Source: an uncultured Burkholderiales bacterium (lineage in GTDB: Bacteria; Pseudomonadota; Gammaproteobacteria; Burkholderiales; Burkholderiaceae_C). From it: a DNA stretch of 64,000 bases. Below the pieces are notes generated by a model. The model saw only the letters and a program-made list of their open reading frames with translations. It did not search any database and was not told the origin of the DNA. Shown in pieces: positions 8,280 to 16,995 of the stretch. The stretch is taken from contig CAIZHQ010000005.1 of the NCBI GenBank assembly GCA_903932865.1, positions 18,645 through 82,644 of the forward strand. The letters are read 5' to 3'. The stretch's first letter is position 1; each line of letters starts with the position of its first letter. The translations under genes and the position numbers were made by a program.

Positions 8280-9407
8280 TCAGCGCAACACTGTGGGCGG
8301 TGTGTTGGCCACCTCGTCGTACAGGCGGGCCACACCGCCTTTGCCCACCACGCCCAGCACAGGCGCAACCGCATCGCGAGGCGCCTGGGGCAGCACGGCG
8401 TTGGTCAGGGTGTGCAGCCCGGCCAGGATGGAATTGCGCGTGATGGGCGCCCGCGTGTCTTGCCCGACATGCAGGTAACGCGCCTGCGGCCCGGCAATGG
8501 GCAGCGGCGCGTCGGGCCGCGTTTCTTGCCGGGCAGCCGGGGTCAGCACCGTCAGGTACAGATCATCCAGTCCGACCGGGGGGCCTTTGACACGCAGTCC
8601 GGCTTGTGAGAAATAACGGTCCACCAGGTCCAACTGCTGCAGCAGACCCATGCCCAAAATCGCCCGGGGGTTGTCCTTGAAGCCCACCGAGGCGGCGCCC
8701 CGGTTGGGGCCATCGCAAAACTGGATGATGCCGTGGCAGTTGCCATTGCTGGCCTGGGGGTTCATGCCGCCGCTCTCCATCAGGCTCAGGCGGGCAAAGT
8801 CATCGGGTTGAAAGTTGTAGCGGTCGGCCAGCGCCAGGATTTTGTCCTTGACGGCAGGGGCGTCTGAGGCGTTCACAAAACCCTTGGCGATGGCCCGCTC
8901 CAATGTTTTGTCCAGTACCGGGTGCTGTCCGTTAGAGGGCAGATGGCTGGCCCATGCGCTCGGGCGGTTGGCCAAAGCGTGGGTGGTCGAGGCCGGTGAG
9001 GAGGCCAGTTGGGCCACGGACTGCGCGCTGCGCGCATTCAGGTCCAGAGGTCCAGGGGCTTCACCCCGGGCCAGAGCTGGCATCAGCAGACTGGAGAAAT
9101 CGATTTTTTGACCCATCAGGATCAGGTTCGGGTTGTCAATCCGGTTGCGTGCGGCCACTTGGTGGGCCAGGCGCATGGCCTGATGCTCGGAAATGGGCTG
9201 CTGGTTTTGCCGGTAATGGGCCTTGACCAGACCAATCAAGGTGTCCCCTTGCCGCGCTTGGACCATGCCACTGCGGGGGGACACCTCTGCCAGCACCTGC
9301 CCGAAGGCCCCGACGCGGCCTGATGCGGGCAGCAGTCCGCCACTGCCCGTTGGGGCAGGGGGGCTCAGCGCGGGCAGGCTGGGCAAAGGGGGCAACAGGT
9401 TGCTCAT
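8280..9407 (-). CDS. LysM plus lytic transglycosylase-like protein beside the flg operon
   Basis: 375 residues from the ATG at 9407; longer readings run antisense through flgA and are not credible. The N-terminus is proline-rich with no Sec signal. A LysM-like segment spans about residues 48-104 (QGDTLIGLV...NLILMGQKIDF). An SLT-like catalytic region follows, with MESGGMNPQAS, where Glu211 is the likely general acid. FlgJ in this operon lacks its hydrolase domain, and some alphaproteobacteria (SltF of Rhodobacter) use a separate transglycosylase for rod passage. A flagellar role is inferred from that and from position; a general wall enzyme is also possible. Confidence 0.7.
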   Translation of the reverse strand: MSNLLPPLPSLPALSPPAPTGSGGLLPASGRVGAFGQVLAEVSPRSGMVQARQGDTLIGLVKAHYRQNQQPISEHQAMRLAHQVAARNRIDNPNLILMGQKIDFSSLLMPALARGEAPGPLDLNARSAQSVAQLASSPASTTHALANRPSAWASHLPSNGQHPVLDKTLERAIAKGFVNASDAPAVKDKILALADRYNFQPDDFARLSLMESGGMNPQASNGNCHGIIQFCDGPNRGAASVGFKDNPRAILGMGLLQQLDLVDRYFSQAGLRVKGPPVGLDDLYLTVLTPAARQETRPDAPLPIAGPQARYLHVGQDTRAPITRNSILAGLHTLTNAVLPQAPRDAVAPVLGVVGKGGVARLYDEVANTPPTVLR

Positions 9408-9464
9408 GTCGGTGGCGGGTGTGTCCGGAGGGCTGGTCTCGTTTTTGCTTGGTAGTTGTGAATC

Positions 9465-10265
9465 ATGAACACTGTCAAAACTTTCACACCTATGAAACCC
9501 TCTATGCAAATGCTGTGCCGACTTCTGGATCAGGTCACGCTTCGTGGCCTCTGGCTCGGGGCGGTTTTCTGTTGGTGCGGTGGGCTGGCTTGGGCTGCGG
9601 CCCCTGCTTCGCCTGCTGCGACGCTGCAAAAGTCGGTGCTCGATTGGGTGGTGCAAACCCAATCGGTCCCAGCCGAGTCGGTGGCGCTCGCCCCGCTGGA
9701 CCCACGCCTGCAGGTCAAGGCCTGCAGCAGTCCCCTGGCCATGGATCTGCCCTTTGCCAGCCCCGATACCATCCGCGTTCGCTGCGCCCAGCCGACTTGG
9801 CAGCTGTATGTGCGTGTCTCGGTGACCGGGCGCGTGGCGGCGGCCACTGCCCCAACCAAGGCCGAGCCCGCCCCGGTGGAGAAGCGTCAGGTGCTTGTGG
9901 CTGCCGTCCCGCTGCAGCGGGGCATGAGCTTGACCGAGGCTCATGTTCGGCTGGTTGATGTCGATACATCCAGCATGCCCGTCAATGTGTTGGAACAAGT
10001 ATCACAAATACTGCACAGCGAGGTGGTACGCGACGTCCGTCCCGATACCCCGCTGCGCAGTCAGGACATCCGCCCCACTTTGCTCGTCAAAAGAGGCCAA
10101 ATGGTGCTGATGTCGATCGGGCAAGCTCAGGGTTTCCAGATCTCGGCCCGGGTGGAAGCTCAGCAAGATGGTCGCTATGGCGAGCAAATCAAGCTCAAAA
10201 ACCGCGATTCCGGGCGCATGCTGACCGGGCAGGTCAAAGGCCCCAATCAGGTCCAAGGGCTTTGA
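9465..10265 (+). CDS. flgA: Flagellar P-ring assembly chaperone FlgA
   Basis: 266 residues from the first ATG; internal ATGs at codons 10 and 14 would shorten the leader, so the start is unsure. A signal peptide ends near the AWA/AA at residues 42-46. The C-terminal half is a typical FlgA SAF domain: VPLQRGMSLTEAHVRLVDVD, DVRPDTPLRSQDIRP, LVKRGQMVLM and a final GRMLTGQVKGPNQVQGL. FlgA is a periplasmic chaperone for FlgI ring assembly. It is divergent from the transglycosylase gene, with only 57 nt between. Confidence 0.92.
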   Translation: MNTVKTFTPMKPSMQMLCRLLDQVTLRGLWLGAVFCWCGGLAWAAAPASPAATLQKSVLDWVVQTQSVPAESVALAPLDPRLQVKACSSPLAMDLPFASPDTIRVRCAQPTWQLYVRVSVTGRVAAATAPTKAEPAPVEKRQVLVAAVPLQRGMSLTEAHVRLVDVDTSSMPVNVLEQVSQILHSEVVRDVRPDTPLRSQDIRPTLLVKRGQMVLMSIGQAQGFQISARVEAQQDGRYGEQIKLKNRDSGRMLTGQVKGPNQVQGL

Positions 10266-10308
10266 GATCCCAGATGATGAAATTGACGAAAATAAACGCG
10301 TGTTGGGC

Positions 10309-10335
10309 TCAAGTTCTAGAATGAGCTGTCGATTC
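10309..10335 (+). promoter_or_regulatory. Sigma-28 (FliA)-like promoter of flgM
   Basis: TCAAGTTC, 11 nt, GTCGATTC resembles the flagellar sigma factor consensus TAAAGTTT-N11-GCCGATAA with correct spacing. It lies 54 nt before the flgM ATG and downstream of the flgA stop. This gives flgMN a late-class promoter in addition to any read-through from flgA. Confidence 0.65.
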
Positions 10336-10389
10336 TGATTACGAGCGAGGTTTCTGCTCACCAAAAAGAGACCAGAAAAGAGAACCATC

Positions 10390-10692
10390 ATGACTGATCC
10401 CATCTCTAGTTTTCGCCGGGTTGCCCAAATGGACGCGTCCAATCGGCAGGTGTCTGCGAAGGCCCAGGAGCGCGACGCGGATGTTGCGTCCGAAGGCCTG
10501 ACCAAGGTGCTGGCGCCCCAGGCGGACGAAGTCAAACTGAGCGCTGTTGCGCAAAAAGCCATGCAAGAGCCAGAATTCGACCGGGCCAAGGTGGAGGCCA
10601 TCAAAGTGGCCATCCAACAGGGCCAATACCCCATCGATACGCGCCGCATTGCCGAAAACTTCATGGCCATTGAAAAAATGATCAAGGAGTGA
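10390..10692 (+). CDS. flgM: Anti-sigma-28 factor FlgM
   Basis: 100 residues. The C-terminal half has the FlgM signature: VKLSAVAQKAM, then FDRAKVEAIKVAIQQGQYPIDTRRIAENF. FlgM holds sigma-28 inactive in the cytoplasm until the hook is complete and FlgM is secreted. The sigma-28-like promoter directly upstream would give the usual feedback loop. It is followed by flgN with 7 nt between. Confidence 0.95.
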   Translation: MTDPISSFRRVAQMDASNRQVSAKAQERDADVASEGLTKVLAPQADEVKLSAVAQKAMQEPEFDRAKVEAIKVAIQQGQYPIDTRRIAENFMAIEKMIKE

Positions 10693-10699
10693 TTTGGGC

Positions 10700-11137
10700 A
10701 TGAGCCTCAGCCCCACCATGTCTGCCCTGGTCCCACATCACGTCACGATGGATGCCTGGCTCGACCAAGCGCCAGTGGATACCGCGCGGCTGGCCGAATT
10801 GTTGGCACTGGAGTTCGAGGTGTTGAAGGCCCGCGACATGGCGGGCTTTGAGGCTTTGCAGGAAGAGAGAATCACCATTTTGGAACGCCTGTCCCAAGTT
10901 GCCCAATGGGTGGCAGGCCAAGACCCCGTCCCTGTCGCGTGGCAGAACCTGCAGGCAGACCTGTTGCAGTGCAAACAAGACCATTTGCGCAATATCCAAC
11001 TGCTCCAACGCCAGTTGCAAGCCGTCAAGGGGGCATTGCAAGCCCTCCAGGGCGAGTCGGCCGCCACGGTCGACCTGTATGACCGACTGGGCCAAGTCTC
11101 CCGACGTCGCGGTGTCAGCCCCTTTTTGGACGCCTGA
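10700..11137 (+). CDS. flgN: Flagellar export chaperone FlgN
   Basis: 145 residues. ATG 10700 is preferred over an in-frame TTG 6 nt earlier because AAGGAG at 10684-10689 is then well spaced. The protein is mostly helical with a central heptad-rich stretch (LLALEFEVLKARDMAGFEALQEE). FlgN is the cytoplasmic chaperone of hook-associated proteins FlgK and FlgL. The flgM-flgN pair is standard. Sequence conservation is low in this family, so the call rests largely on context and fold pattern. Confidence 0.88.
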   Translation: MSLSPTMSALVPHHVTMDAWLDQAPVDTARLAELLALEFEVLKARDMAGFEALQEERITILERLSQVAQWVAGQDPVPVAWQNLQADLLQCKQDHLRNIQLLQRQLQAVKGALQALQGESAATVDLYDRLGQVSRRRGVSPFLDA

Positions 11138-11185
11138 GTTTCTGCTCCGCTGTTCTGGTGACGGGCTGGCGAGTTCCGTCTTGGT

Positions 11186-12547
11186 TCACCCGCTGCGCTT
11201 GACCGAGGCAGTCCAGGGCGTGAAGGCCACAGCCGCAGCGGTCACAAGCCCATACAGCAGCATGGCCAAGGCCACCAGCATATAAAAATTGTCCGCTGTG
11301 CCTTGGTGTTGCGCCAACCACCAGCCTGCGCCCGCCACCAACACCAACCGCACCGTGCCCGCCAGCACTGGCCCAATGACCTGGCCTGCGCCTTGCGATG
11401 CAAAGTACAGCGTGAGGCCCAGGCCAAAGAAAGGGAATGCAGGCCCGGCCGTCACCAGGTATTGCCTTGCATAAGCCAGCACCGCCTCGTCTTGCGAGAA
11501 CAGTCGCGCCCACACATCGGGGGCGAACGTGACCACCGCGCCGATCAACCCCAAGTTGAATGCTGAGGTGCCTGCGGCGATCCAGGCCACCCGTCGGGCC
11601 CGAGCCACCTGGCCCGCGCCCATCGCCATGCCCACCATGGGCACGGCGGCCACGCCGATGCCAAAGGCGATGGGAATCAACAAAAACTCGAGCCGCTGGC
11701 CGATGCCGTATCCAGCCAGCGCTTCGGTGCCCAGTTGCGCCAGCAGGCCGGTAAAAATCAAAATGGCCAGCACCGATTGCACGGGCGACAAGCAGGCCAC
11801 GGCGCCCACCCGAAGGATGTCGGCCAACAAGGTACGCTGCAGAACAAAGCCTTGCACATGCAGCGTCAGTCGCCCCTGGCTGCGAATCAGGTACCAAAGA
11901 AAATACAGTACGCCCGCCGCGGTGGCCAGGATGTGTCCCAGGGCCACCCCCACCATGCCCAGGGCGGGAACGGGTCCGGCCCCCAGGGACAGCACACCGC
12001 TCAGCGCGATTTGCAAGAACGCTGTGGCCACCAGCGCCAAAGAGGGCGCGCGCATGTTGCCTGTGCCCCGCACAATGGAGGCCAGCGTGTTGATCAGCCA
12101 AACCAACACGGCCCCGGCAAACAGCACTTGGCCGTATTGCACCGCCTGCAGCTGCACCGCACCACGCCCGCCCAATAGCGCATAAAGGTCAGGGCCCCAC
12201 AGCAAGAAGAGGGCGCTGTAGATCAGACCTGCGCCCAGGCCAATCAGCAAGGCGTGTTGCACCAGCTTGTCTGCGCGCTGCAGGTCTGCAGCACCCAGGG
12301 CTCGGCTGATGGCCGCCGACACGCCCCCGCCCATGGCCCCGGCCGACATCATTTGGGTGAGCATGGCAAACGGGAACACCAAGGCCATGGCCGCCAACGG
12401 CGTGGTGCCCAGTCGGCCCACGTAATAGGTTTCGGCAACGCCCACCAGCACGGTCATCACCATGGCCAGCACATTGGGTGCGGCCAAGCGCAGCAAGGTG
12501 GGCAAGATGGGCGCCGAGAGCAGCCTTTGCAAATCGGGTGTGCTCAT
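11186..12547 (-). CDS. MATE family efflux transporter
   Basis: 453 residues with about 12 hydrophobic segments and two MATE halves. The first half contains PNVLAMVMTVLVGVAETYYVGRLGT, the second LIPIAFGIGVAAVPMVGMAMGAG, both characteristic. MATE proteins export cationic drugs or metabolites by H+ or Na+ antiport in the inner membrane; the substrate cannot be read. It is convergent with flgN (48 nt between stops) and lies 7 nt after the upstream small gene on the same strand, so the two are probably cotranscribed. Confidence 0.9.
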   Translation of the reverse strand: MSTPDLQRLLSAPILPTLLRLAAPNVLAMVMTVLVGVAETYYVGRLGTTPLAAMALVFPFAMLTQMMSAGAMGGGVSAAISRALGAADLQRADKLVQHALLIGLGAGLIYSALFLLWGPDLYALLGGRGAVQLQAVQYGQVLFAGAVLVWLINTLASIVRGTGNMRAPSLALVATAFLQIALSGVLSLGAGPVPALGMVGVALGHILATAAGVLYFLWYLIRSQGRLTLHVQGFVLQRTLLADILRVGAVACLSPVQSVLAILIFTGLLAQLGTEALAGYGIGQRLEFLLIPIAFGIGVAAVPMVGMAMGAGQVARARRVAWIAAGTSAFNLGLIGAVVTFAPDVWARLFSQDEAVLAYARQYLVTAGPAFPFFGLGLTLYFASQGAGQVIGPVLAGTVRLVLVAGAGWWLAQHQGTADNFYMLVALAMLLYGLVTAAAVAFTPWTASVKRSG

Positions 12548-12554
12548 GTGATGG

Positions 12555-12893
12555 TCAACCTGACTGGCCCGGGGCGGGCGCTTGCAAGAGCTGGTCCATG
12601 GGCCACTGCAGCAACTCGGCCAGGCGGCACACCACCCAGCGGGCCTCGCCAGGCGTGACCACGGCAGGCTCGGCCAGCAGACCGGCTTCGCATTGCGCCA
12701 GCACCAGCTCTTCGGTGATGCCCAAGGTGAACTGCATGTTGGCGGCTTTTTCTGTCAGCAGGTTGGCCAGGTCTTCGCACAGCTCGTAGCGCGCCGCCAG
12801 ATCGCGCTGGCCCATCGTGGGCTTGATCTTGCCGGGCGGCACGTACAGCGCCATGAAGGAGGGGGGAATGTGGATCTGGAATTCTTCGGTCAT
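12555..12893 (-). CDS. Conserved hypothetical protein (112 aa)
   Basis: The function is not recognised. The protein is soluble and acidic, with MALYVPPGKIKPTM, then ARYELCEDLANLLTEKAANMQF and a C-terminal EARWVVCRLAELLQWP. I recall similar short proteins of unknown role in Burkholderiales, but that memory is not evidence of function. It has no signal peptide or membrane segment. It is directly upstream of the MATE gene. Confidence 0.7.
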   Translation of the reverse strand: MTEEFQIHIPPSFMALYVPPGKIKPTMGQRDLAARYELCEDLANLLTEKAANMQFTLGITEELVLAQCEAGLLAEPAVVTPGEARWVVCRLAELLQWPMDQLLQAPAPGQSG

Positions 12894-12968
12894 GGCGTGG
12901 TGGGGCGTACTGGGTGTGCATTAACGCACAGACGCGGCTGCGGGGTGGTGACGTGGTGGCAAAGGGTC

Positions 12969-14372
12969 TCAAACGAGCAGCTGCCACACCAGCCCCAGCG
13001 CCGTGCACAGGCCCAGCAGCTTGAACACGCTCAGTTGCCTGCGAATCAGCAACCAAGTGGCCAGCAGCGTCAGCGCCAAAGCCCCCAGATCGGGCAGCAT
13101 GTGCCAGCCACCGGGCAGCCAGGTTTGGCGTGCAAACACGCCCGCCAGGTGCACGATCACGCCGATCACGGCGGCCATGATGCCCTGCAAGGGCCCGGCC
13201 AAGGAGGGCATATGGCGTGTGGACTCCACCAGCGGGCCGCCTGCCAAAATGAACACGAAGGAGGGCAGGAAAGTGAACCAGGTCACCACGCAGGCCGCCA
13301 CGATGCCGCCCAACACAGGATGGCCCAGCAAGGCCTGGCTGTGTCCGCCCAAAAAACCCACAAACGCCACCACCATGATCAGCGGCCCTGGTGTGGTCTC
13401 ACCCAGTGCCAGCCCGTCCATCATCTGCGCCGCCGTCAGCCAGCCATACTGGCCCACGGCCGTTTGCGTCACAAACGGCAGCACCGCGTAGGCGCCGCCG
13501 AAGGTGAGCAAGGCCGCTTGCGTGAAAAAGCCGCCCATGAGTGTGAGCGTGTGGCCCAGCCCGAACACCAGCGCAATCAGGCCTAGGCTCACGGCCCACA
13601 ATCCCACCCCCCAGGCCAGCGCCCGCACCAGTCGCGGGTGGCTGTAGTTCGTGTGCACGGGTGGGGGCGTGTCGTCGTCCAGCCAAGCCGGGGCCGGACG
13701 GGTGACGTGGGGGGGCCTGGTTTCATTCGCTTCGGGTAAGGGGGTGTGCGGAGCAGCCATGGCACTGCTGGTGGGCTTTGGGCCAGCCTGGGTTTGGTCC
13801 TGAAAACCCTCCGCGGGCTGACGCGACATGCAATACCCTGTGGCCGCAGCGCCCGCAATGATCCACACAAAGGGCAGGCCCCAGAGCATGCCCAGCAAGG
13901 ACAACACCGCCAGTGTCCATAACCAGCGGGCCTTCAAGGTGCGCAGTGCCAAACGGTGCGCAGCTTGCAACACCAGTGCGGTGACCGCGGGCTTCAGGCC
14001 CCACAGCAGCGCTTGCCCCCAAGGGTGTTGCCCCCAGGCGGTGTAGGCCCAGCTCAGCACGATCAGCAGCACCAAAGACGGCAGGACAAACAAGGCCCCA
14101 GCTGCGATGCCGCCGCGTGCGCCGTGCATCAACCAGCCGATGTAAGTGGCCAGTTGCTGGGCTTCAGGCCCAGGCAGCAGCATGCAGTAATTGAGTGCGT
14201 GCAGATAGCGCTTTTCTGAAATCCAGCGGCGGTGCACCACCAGCTCTTCGTGCATCAGCGCGATTTGCCCGGCCGGGCCGCCAAAGCTCATGCAGCCCAG
14301 CCAAAACCAGAACTTGATCGCCGCCCTGAAGCTGGGCACCTCGGGTGCGTGCAAAGCCTGCGGGGTGTTCAT
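12969..14372 (-). CDS. chrA: Chromate transporter ChrA (two-domain form)
   Basis: 467 residues, the long-chain ChrA form with duplicated halves. Half one has FWLGCMSFGGPAGQIALMHEE and NYCMLLPGPEAQQLATYIGW. Half two has LLTFGGAYAVLPFV and MDGLALGETTPGPLIMVVAFVGF. A hydrophilic linker of about 75 residues (roughly 185-260) separates them. ChrA exports chromate across the inner membrane. No chrB regulator is adjacent. Its start overlaps the stop of the upstream small gene by 4 nt. Confidence 0.92.
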   Translation of the reverse strand: MNTPQALHAPEVPSFRAAIKFWFWLGCMSFGGPAGQIALMHEELVVHRRWISEKRYLHALNYCMLLPGPEAQQLATYIGWLMHGARGGIAAGALFVLPSLVLLIVLSWAYTAWGQHPWGQALLWGLKPAVTALVLQAAHRLALRTLKARWLWTLAVLSLLGMLWGLPFVWIIAGAAATGYCMSRQPAEGFQDQTQAGPKPTSSAMAAPHTPLPEANETRPPHVTRPAPAWLDDDTPPPVHTNYSHPRLVRALAWGVGLWAVSLGLIALVFGLGHTLTLMGGFFTQAALLTFGGAYAVLPFVTQTAVGQYGWLTAAQMMDGLALGETTPGPLIMVVAFVGFLGGHSQALLGHPVLGGIVAACVVTWFTFLPSFVFILAGGPLVESTRHMPSLAGPLQGIMAAVIGVIVHLAGVFARQTWLPGGWHMLPDLGALALTLLATWLLIRRQLSVFKLLGLCTALGLVWQLLV

Positions 14373-14749
14373 GACTGCTCGAACTGGTTGCGAAAGGCCT
14401 GCACAAAACCAGGCGTGCCACTCAAGGTCAGGCTCAGCGAGAGGCTTTGCGTGTCGAACGGCTCGGGCAATAAGCTCAGTTGCCCCGTGCTGGGCACAAA
14501 GCGGGGCATGGCCACTTGGGGCTTGCCGCCGTGGCTCAGCAGCGTGACCTGCAGGTCAAAGTCCCAGTTGGCACCGTTTTCCAAGGGGCCGGGGCCTTCG
14601 TGGTCAAAGCCGTGTGCCCAGCGCAGCACCTGCGCGACCTCTTGCAACAAAGCCGTGTTGTGTTGGGGCGCAGGTTGCGCCAGGGCATCCCAGCAGACCA
14701 CGCCCTCGGCATCTTCGCTGCAGTCGAAATCAAGCAATTGCAAATTCAT
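14369..14749 (-). CDS. Hypothetical protein coupled to chrA (126 aa)
   Basis: The function is not recognised. It is a soluble acidic protein starting MNLQLLDFDCSEDAEG, with a mid-region LSHGGKPQVAMPRFVP. The stop overlaps the chrA start (ATGA at 14369-14372), so it is probably translated with chrA. The coding pattern and coupling make it a real gene. Its role in chromate handling is only a guess from position. Confidence 0.7.
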   Translation of the reverse strand: MNLQLLDFDCSEDAEGVVCWDALAQPAPQHNTALLQEVAQVLRWAHGFDHEGPGPLENGANWDFDLQVTLLSHGGKPQVAMPRFVPSTGQLSLLPEPFDTQSLSLSLTLSGTPGFVQAFRNQFEQS

Positions 14750-14896
14750 GCGTCCGTTCCATGCGTCTGTTCAGCAAACCCGCCTCAATTGTGAGCTCAA
14801 TTTTCAGCTCAATCGGGGCTGTTCGATGGCCGGATCCGGTTGGATGAGCCATTTCGGTGGCTCAGCGGCAGCCTTGGAGGGCGGCGCTTGTCAGCC

Positions 14897-15958
14897 TTAA
14901 ACCGTGGCAATCGGCGTGGCCGGTGAGCCAATGGCTCCGGGCAGCCGCAAGGGCGGGGCGGTGAGCAAAAAGCGGCTTCGGCCGTTCTGGCGCAGCCAGT
15001 CGGCCAAGGGGGTGAGGTGCCAGATCTCTCCCAGGTGCACGCCCAGCTTGAACAAACAATGCTCGTGCAAAGGCAAAGCCGCGCAGCTGCCGGGGCGGGG
15101 CGAGGCGGGCAAACCTTCCACCGCGTAGTTGTCGGCGATCAGGGCCACCAGGCCCGAATCGGTGATCCATTGCAGCAGTCGCTCGTCGCGCCCCTCCAGC
15201 ACGGCGCAGGCGTTTTCGACTGCGTGCGGGTCGGGCTGTTTGTTCATCTCCAGCAGCATCTGCGCAAAGCCGGTGTGCAGGCACACCATGTCGCCAGGCT
15301 CTACCACCACGTTGTCCTTGCGCATGATGTCCATCAGCAGTTCGTAGCCCACCCGCACCCGCTCACGGCCCAGATGCGCATGCAGGTCGATCATCACCGC
15401 ACGGCCTTGCACGCAGCGCTCGGACATTTTTTCGATGCCCAGCGCCTTGGCCGAGGATGTTGATTCGCGGGCGATCTCCGGAAAGCCAAAAATGCCAGCA
15501 CCTTCGCTGCCGCTCGGCCCCACCACATCGGTGCCAGCGCGAAAGCCGTTGTAATACACCGGTTCGGGCATGCCGTCGCCATTGGCGTCGAACATCGAGC
15601 CCACATGCGCCAGGCTGTCCCACTGGGTGCTGTACTGCAAGTGCATGATCACCAGGTCGTCGCACACCACATCGGTGCAAACCGGGTCGTCACACCACAG
15701 TTGATAGTTCATGTTGGGCTTGCCCTCGCGCACCGTCGGTCGCAGCACCGGCGGCTGACGCCTGGGGTTGAGCACATTGCCACCTGGAAAATCCAGCGGC
15801 AGGCTCAGGTTGAAGGTCTGCCCGGTGCGCACCTCGTGCATGCCTTGCAGCACTTTTTGGGGGGTCAAGAGGTTCATGCGACCGCATTGGTCGTCGGGGC
15901 CAAATTCGCCCCAGTTGGAGCCAGGGGGGCGCTGTTTCCAGCGTTGAGAAGAAGACAT
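14897..15958 (-). CDS. Cyclase family protein (kynurenine formamidase-like fold)
   Basis: 353 residues from ATG 15958, which has AGGAG upstream; longer readings enter the divergent spacer. The cyclase/formamidase family (PF04199) is suggested by NWGEFGPDDQCGRMNLLTP, the metal-site region QWDSLAHVG, and VVVEPGDMVCLHTGFAQM. Such enzymes are metal-dependent amide, lactone or ester hydrolases. The substrate is unknown. The SDR and exporter genes upstream on the same strand suggest a small catabolic operon. Confidence 0.82.
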   Translation of the reverse strand: MSSSQRWKQRPPGSNWGEFGPDDQCGRMNLLTPQKVLQGMHEVRTGQTFNLSLPLDFPGGNVLNPRRQPPVLRPTVREGKPNMNYQLWCDDPVCTDVVCDDLVIMHLQYSTQWDSLAHVGSMFDANGDGMPEPVYYNGFRAGTDVVGPSGSEGAGIFGFPEIARESTSSAKALGIEKMSERCVQGRAVMIDLHAHLGRERVRVGYELLMDIMRKDNVVVEPGDMVCLHTGFAQMLLEMNKQPDPHAVENACAVLEGRDERLLQWITDSGLVALIADNYAVEGLPASPRPGSCAALPLHEHCLFKLGVHLGEIWHLTPLADWLRQNGRSRFLLTAPPLRLPGAIGSPATPIATV

Positions 15959-16094
15959 GCAAGACTCTCCTGTGATGACTGCCCATGTGCAGAGCGTGTG
16001 TATGCCATCTTGGGCGCTGGGTGGCCGCTTGTGTGTCACCGAGCTGACTGATCGGCCAAAGAGCCCAGCCGCTGCCGCTCGCGTTTTCAGGCGC

Positions 16095-16985
16095 TCATTT
16101 TGAGCTTGGGCCCTGGAACTCGCGCCACAGCAAATACAGGCCGCTGGCCACCACCACCAAGGCGCCCAGCACCACGGCCAGGTCGGGCACTTGGTCAAAC
16201 ACCCACCAACCCAACACGGTCATGTAAATGATTTGCTGGTACAAAAACGGGCCCAGCACCGCCGCCGAAGCATAGCGGTGCGCCACGGCCACAAAGTAGT
16301 GGCCAACGCCGCCGCACAAACCAGCCAGTGCCATCACGAACCACTCGAGCAGTGTGGCCGGGTGTTGCCATTGCCACAGAGCAAAAGGCGTCAACACCAA
16401 GGTGGCCACCACCGCCGAGGTCAGTTGCGTGGTGGCCGGGTTTTCGCTGCTGGCCAAGTAGCGCGTCATCATGTTGAAAAGCGCATACAAAATGGCATTG
16501 AGCGCAGACAGCAAGATGGCCGGATGAAAGCCCTGGCTGCCCGGGCGGATGATGACCAGCACGCCCGCAAAGCCCACCGCAATCGCCAGCCAACGTTTGG
16601 CGTCCAGCCGCTCGCCCAGCCACCAGGCTGAAAGCAAGGCGATCAAAATTGGCACGGAAAACTGCATGGCCCCGGTCTCGGCCAACTGCAAATACTGCAA
16701 AGCCCAAAAATTGAGTGCAGTCATAGACGCCAGCATCAACCCGCGCAGCAGCTGCAAACGGGGGTGCCGCCAGCGCAGCAAATCCCCTTTGACCGTGGGC
16801 GCAAAAACCGCGATGGAAAACAGCGAATGCGTGAGAAAGCGCATCCACACCACTTGCATCACGGGCAGGGTGAGCACCAGCCACTTGGCCGAGGCGTCGA
16901 GCACCGCAAACATCAAGGTGGTGACCGTCACCAGCGCAATGCCGATGCGCCGGTGCTTGGCGCTGTCGCTGAAAAGCTGGCTCAT
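16095..16985 (-). CDS. DMT superfamily (EamA) transporter
   Basis: 296 residues with about ten membrane segments in two EamA repeats. Typical pieces are MRFLTHSLFSIAV, FWALQYLQLAETGAMQFSVPILIALLSAWWLGERL in the first half, and FLYQQIIYMTVLGWWVFDQVPD in the second. It is probably an inner-membrane metabolite exporter; the substrate cannot be read. The upstream SDR gene ends 10 nt before its start. Confidence 0.88.
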   Translation of the reverse strand: MSQLFSDSAKHRRIGIALVTVTTLMFAVLDASAKWLVLTLPVMQVVWMRFLTHSLFSIAVFAPTVKGDLLRWRHPRLQLLRGLMLASMTALNFWALQYLQLAETGAMQFSVPILIALLSAWWLGERLDAKRWLAIAVGFAGVLVIIRPGSQGFHPAILLSALNAILYALFNMMTRYLASSENPATTQLTSAVVATLVLTPFALWQWQHPATLLEWFVMALAGLCGGVGHYFVAVAHRYASAAVLGPFLYQQIIYMTVLGWWVFDQVPDLAVVLGALVVVASGLYLLWREFQGPSSK

Positions 16986-16995
16986 CGGGCCGAGC

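Noticed and set aside
9408..9998. N-terminal extension of the transglycosylase gene through flgA
   Set aside because: The extension is antisense to the clearly coding flgA and has no family features; ATG 9407 gives a complete protein.
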